From Desulfobulbaceae bacterium (lineage in GTDB: Bacteria; Desulfobacterota; Desulfobulbia; Desulfobulbales; SURF-16): a stretch of 33,335 bases of DNA. The notes below the pieces were generated by a model that did no database searches, was not told the DNA's origin, and worked only from the letters and a program-made list of their open reading frames with translations. Positions 30,908 to 33,335 of this stretch are shown in pieces (positions within the stretch are counted from its first letter, which is position 1; each line of letters opens with the position of its first letter). The DNA lies in NCBI GenBank assembly GCA_027859235.1, contig JAQIBE010000281.1:1-33335 (forward strand), written 5' to 3'. The translations under genes and the position numbers were made by a program.

Positions 30908-33335
30908 ATGACTCAAGAACAAGACCGGGATTTTTTTCAACTGTTTGCGACGATCAGGTCGCAGCTCAAGACAATAATCTATGATCAGGACGATGCGGTT
31001 GATGAGGTTGTTGATGGACTGATTCATATGTCGTGCAGGCCGGAAGAGTCTCAGCCGCGGGGAATTTTCACCTTTCTGGGCCCCGATTCAGTGGGGAAAA
31101 TATATCTGGCGCGGGGGCTTGCCGAATTCCTCGAAGGGTACTCGTATGTCATCCATCTCGATATGGAGCAGTATAGCGATCCTGAAACTATCTTTCCACT
31201 GCTTGGCGTGTCAGGTGGCCAGGAAGGAGTCACGGAAGGCGACCTGGTCAGGAGTGTCCGTGAACATCCGCGCTCCATCATTATTTTTGAAGGAATAGAA
31301 AAGGCGGATAACCAGCTGCACCTGGCACTTTTAAACCTGCTCTCCAGTGGCGATCCTGATTCCGGGGTGAGTTTCAGGGAGACGATTATCATTTTCACCT
31401 CCACCCTTGGCAGTGCCTTATACAAGAACCGTGATTTTCTGGAGGGTTTCAGCAAAAACAGGGTACAGACCCAGGATCTGGCCATAAAGGTTCTTGCAAG
31501 AGAAAAAAAAATTGCCTTCGATATGATCCAGCCAGCCATTGCCCCGAAACTTCTGGAGGTCATGGGCCGGAATTTTATCATGCTGTTCAACCGCTTGAGC
31601 CTGGAGTCCATGGTCCGGATCGGCTGTCAATCTCTGGATGTGCATGCCAAGAAATTTGGCGATAAAAGCGGTATAACGTTCCAGTTCAGGGATGTGGAAC
31701 AATTGATGGCCCTGCTTATCCTGTCACTCGGCGCCCCTATCAATGCAAAAAAGATTAAGCAGCAGCTGCCTGAGGCGCTTCTCGGCAGGGTCACCAGATA
31801 TGTCAGGGAAGGGCAGGTCTTTCCGCAAAAGGTCGTGTTTAAGGTATCGAAGCAGGCCTCTGAGTTTATAGCCGGTCTGCAGGAGAGAAAAGAGGACCTT
31901 CTCCATCTGTATAAGAAAAATGCAACGATAAGTCTGGCGTGGAAGGAGTATATGCGGGGCAGCACGCTGTTTTTAAGTGTTGCCAAGGGGCGGGTGGAAA
32001 AAGTCTCTGCGGGCGAAGAATTAATAAAAGAGGTGCGGCCCTGCATCGAATTTTCAACCATCGGTTTTGCTGATATTGCCGGCAATAAGGCAACGAAGGA
32101 GACGTTAAAGCAGATCATAACAGTGCTCAAAAATCCGGGTCTGGTCACGCGGTTTGCTATAGACATGCCCAAGGGCCTGCTTATGTATGGATCTGCAGGC
32201 GTTGGTAAAACCATGCTCAGCAAGGCCTTTATCCAGGAAATGGGACTGCCCTTTGTGTATGCCTCGCGGACGGATCTCTTTGATCCCGATTATATCAGCA
32301 AGGCCTACCAGGAGGCGCGGGAGTATGCCCCAGCCATTGTCTTCCTCGATGGTATTGACGTCAAAGGGCTCCTTGCGGGAGTCCTTACAACCATGCCGGA
32401 CGATCAGCTGGTCCTGGAACTGGACAGTGTTAAAACGGATCCCGCCAGCCTCGTGTTCACCATTGCCACAGCCCTGAACCGGCAGGAGGTGAGTCCGGTC
32501 CTTATTGCTCCGGACCGGATTGACACCTTTGTCGAGGTGCCCGAACTGGATAGAGAGGCCCGGCGCTTCTTTATAGATAAGATTCTCAAGAAACCCAACG
32601 ACGGCAAGATAAATGTGGAAAGGGTGATCCGCTATATTTCCGGGATGAACGGCTATGATCTGCAGCGTATCGGTAAGGAGGCTTCCCTGTATGCTATCCG
32701 TAACGGGTTGGAATGTCTGACCGAAGAGATTCTGATCGAGCAGATTAATATTATCAAGTATGGCTATAAGCTTGAGAAGAAACATATGCGTAATCTTGAC
32801 GAGGAGCTCAGGATCACCGCCTATCACGAGGCGGGTCACGCCGTACTTTCTTTTCTTCTTCTGCCGGATATCAAGATTGAACAGGTGACTATTGCCCCCA
32901 GGCTGCAGGTGCTGGGGTTTATCTCCTATACCCTGGAAGATTTTCCCGGCAATATTTCCAAGGATGAGATCTTTCATAACTCTTGTGTCTTGATGGCCGG
33001 CAGGATTGCCAGCATGAAGAAGTTCGGCGGGCGCGGGCTTAATACCGGGGCAGCCAACGATCTTGAACAGGCAACGCAACAGGCCTATGCCGCAGTGGCA
33101 AGTCTGGGTATGGATGAAACCATAGGGTATGTCCATACGGATACCCTGTCCCAGAATGTCAGTCGGCAGATTTTTCTCTCCACGGTGGAAAATCAGGTGC
33201 AGTATTGGATTAAAGACGCAACAGAAAAGGCAGTGCAGCTTGTTGACGAACACTGGCCAAAGATAGAAAAACTGGCGGCCGTTCTCATTCAATATGAAAT
33301 TGTTGATGGTGACGACCTGGCGCGGATCATGAAGG
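30908..33335 (+). CDS. Hybrid AAA+ protease: ClpB-D2-like module + FtsH-like AAA+ + M41 peptidase, 3' truncated by window
   Basis: At least 809 residues, open at the window end and therefore absent from the ORF track. ATG 30908 is preferred over 30905 because AAGGAG is then 5 bp away. Residues about 15-330 align by eye with the second ATPase of ClpB/ClpC (YDQDDAV, GPDSVGKI at 58-65, SIIIFEGIEKA at 123-133, IIIFTSTLGS, then a Clp D2-small-like domain ending FPQKVVFKV). A helical linker follows. Residues 386-590 resemble the FtsH ATPase (GFADIAGNKATKETL; P-loop GSAGVGKT at 428-435; AIVFLDGID at 476-484). Then comes an M41 zinc peptidase: H640-E641-A-G-H644, and D718 in NTGAANDLEQAT, the normal 78-residue spacing. 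No signal peptide or membrane helix is visible, unlike FtsH, so it is probably cytosolic. Key ATPase residues are altered. Substrate and partners unknown. Confidence 0.88.
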   Translation, partial: MTQEQDRDFFQLFATIRSQLKTIIYDQDDAVDEVVDGLIHMSCRPEESQPRGIFTFLGPDSVGKIYLARGLAEFLEGYSYVIHLDMEQYSDPETIFPLLGVSGGQEGVTEGDLVRSVREHPRSIIIFEGIEKADNQLHLALLNLLSSGDPDSGVSFRETIIIFTSTLGSALYKNRDFLEGFSKNRVQTQDLAIKVLAREKKIAFDMIQPAIAPKLLEVMGRNFIMLFNRLSLESMVRIGCQSLDVHAKKFGDKSGITFQFRDVEQLMALLILSLGAPINAKKIKQQLPEALLGRVTRYVREGQVFPQKVVFKVSKQASEFIAGLQERKEDLLHLYKKNATISLAWKEYMRGSTLFLSVAKGRVEKVSAGEELIKEVRPCIEFSTIGFADIAGNKATKETLKQIITVLKNPGLVTRFAIDMPKGLLMYGSAGVGKTMLSKAFIQEMGLPFVYASRTDLFDPDYISKAYQEAREYAPAIVFLDGIDVKGLLAGVLTTMPDDQLVLELDSVKTDPASLVFTIATALNRQEVSPVLIAPDRIDTFVEVPELDREARRFFIDKILKKPNDGKINVERVIRYISGMNGYDLQRIGKEASLYAIRNGLECLTEEILIEQINIIKYGYKLEKKHMRNLDEELRITAYHEAGHAVLSFLLLPDIKIEQVTIAPRLQVLGFISYTLEDFPGNISKDEIFHNSCVLMAGRIASMKKFGGRGLNTGAANDLEQATQQAYAAVASLGMDETIGYVHTDTLSQNVSRQIFLSTVENQVQYWIKDATEKAVQLVDEHWPKIEKLAAVLIQYEIVDGDDLARIMK

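Noticed and set aside
32105-33292. 395-aa minus-strand ORF in the track
   Set aside because: It lies wholly antisense to the hybrid AAA+ protease, whose frame shows clear conserved motifs. The minus ORF has no family features.

Overview
The window looks like a chromosomal segment of a Gram-negative, probably anaerobic deltaproteobacterium of the Desulfobacterota (Desulfobulbales-like sulfate-reducer relatives). This is inferred from a DUF3373-type outer-membrane barrel, the rpsA-sppA-IHF/HU order, a complete RND/TolC export operon, and the general protein style; no rRNA or tRNA is present to fix the taxonomy. Host genes are moderately GC-rich. A block at about 1.9-7.3 kb is strikingly AT-rich.

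Layout. 1-858: 3' part of an outer-membrane barrel gene with a bidirectional terminator. 982-1761 (-): NYN-domain nuclease with a C-terminal cold-shock-like domain. 1919-7345: a 5.4-kb integrative element in the 3' end of guaA, bounded by a 12-bp direct repeat (TATTCCCACTCA). It carries a ribbon-helix-helix (RHH) regulator, two small unknown proteins, a RepA/AAA_25-type ATPase, a secreted MORN-repeat protein, a catalytic-domain-only tyrosine recombinase and the element integrase. Arm-type integrase repeats lie at both ends. 7333-10489 (-): guaB-guaA, the two IMP-to-GMP enzymes. 10639-11244 (+): YciO. 11336-14515 (-): rpsA, sppA and an IHF/HU gene. 14733-21089 (-): a MarR-controlled tripartite RND efflux operon (marR, adaptor, pump, TolC) with a Nudix hydrolase downstream. 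21168-21758 (-): HAD phosphatase. 21976-26483 (+): nitronate monooxygenase-like flavoprotein, pcnB, bioB, bioF. 26649-28331 (-): ettA. 28741-28974 (+): tiny cysteine-rich winged-helix protein. 29322-30692 (+): nhaA. 30908 to the window end (+): a large partial AAA+ protease.

The most unusual item is the last gene, which the ORF track misses because it runs off the window. It encodes a ClpB-D2-like AAA+ module fused to an FtsH-like AAA+ module and an intact M41 zinc-protease domain (HEAGH plus a distal Asp). It has no N-terminal membrane anchor. Both ATPase modules have lost residues normally needed for ATP hydrolysis or substrate pulling. The second notable item is the compact guaA-integrated element. 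Its boundaries, integrase sites and restored guaA end can be read directly from sequence, including a TAA-to-TAG swap of the guaA stop codon.

Limits: all calls come from reading motifs by eye and from memory of protein families. No database search was run.
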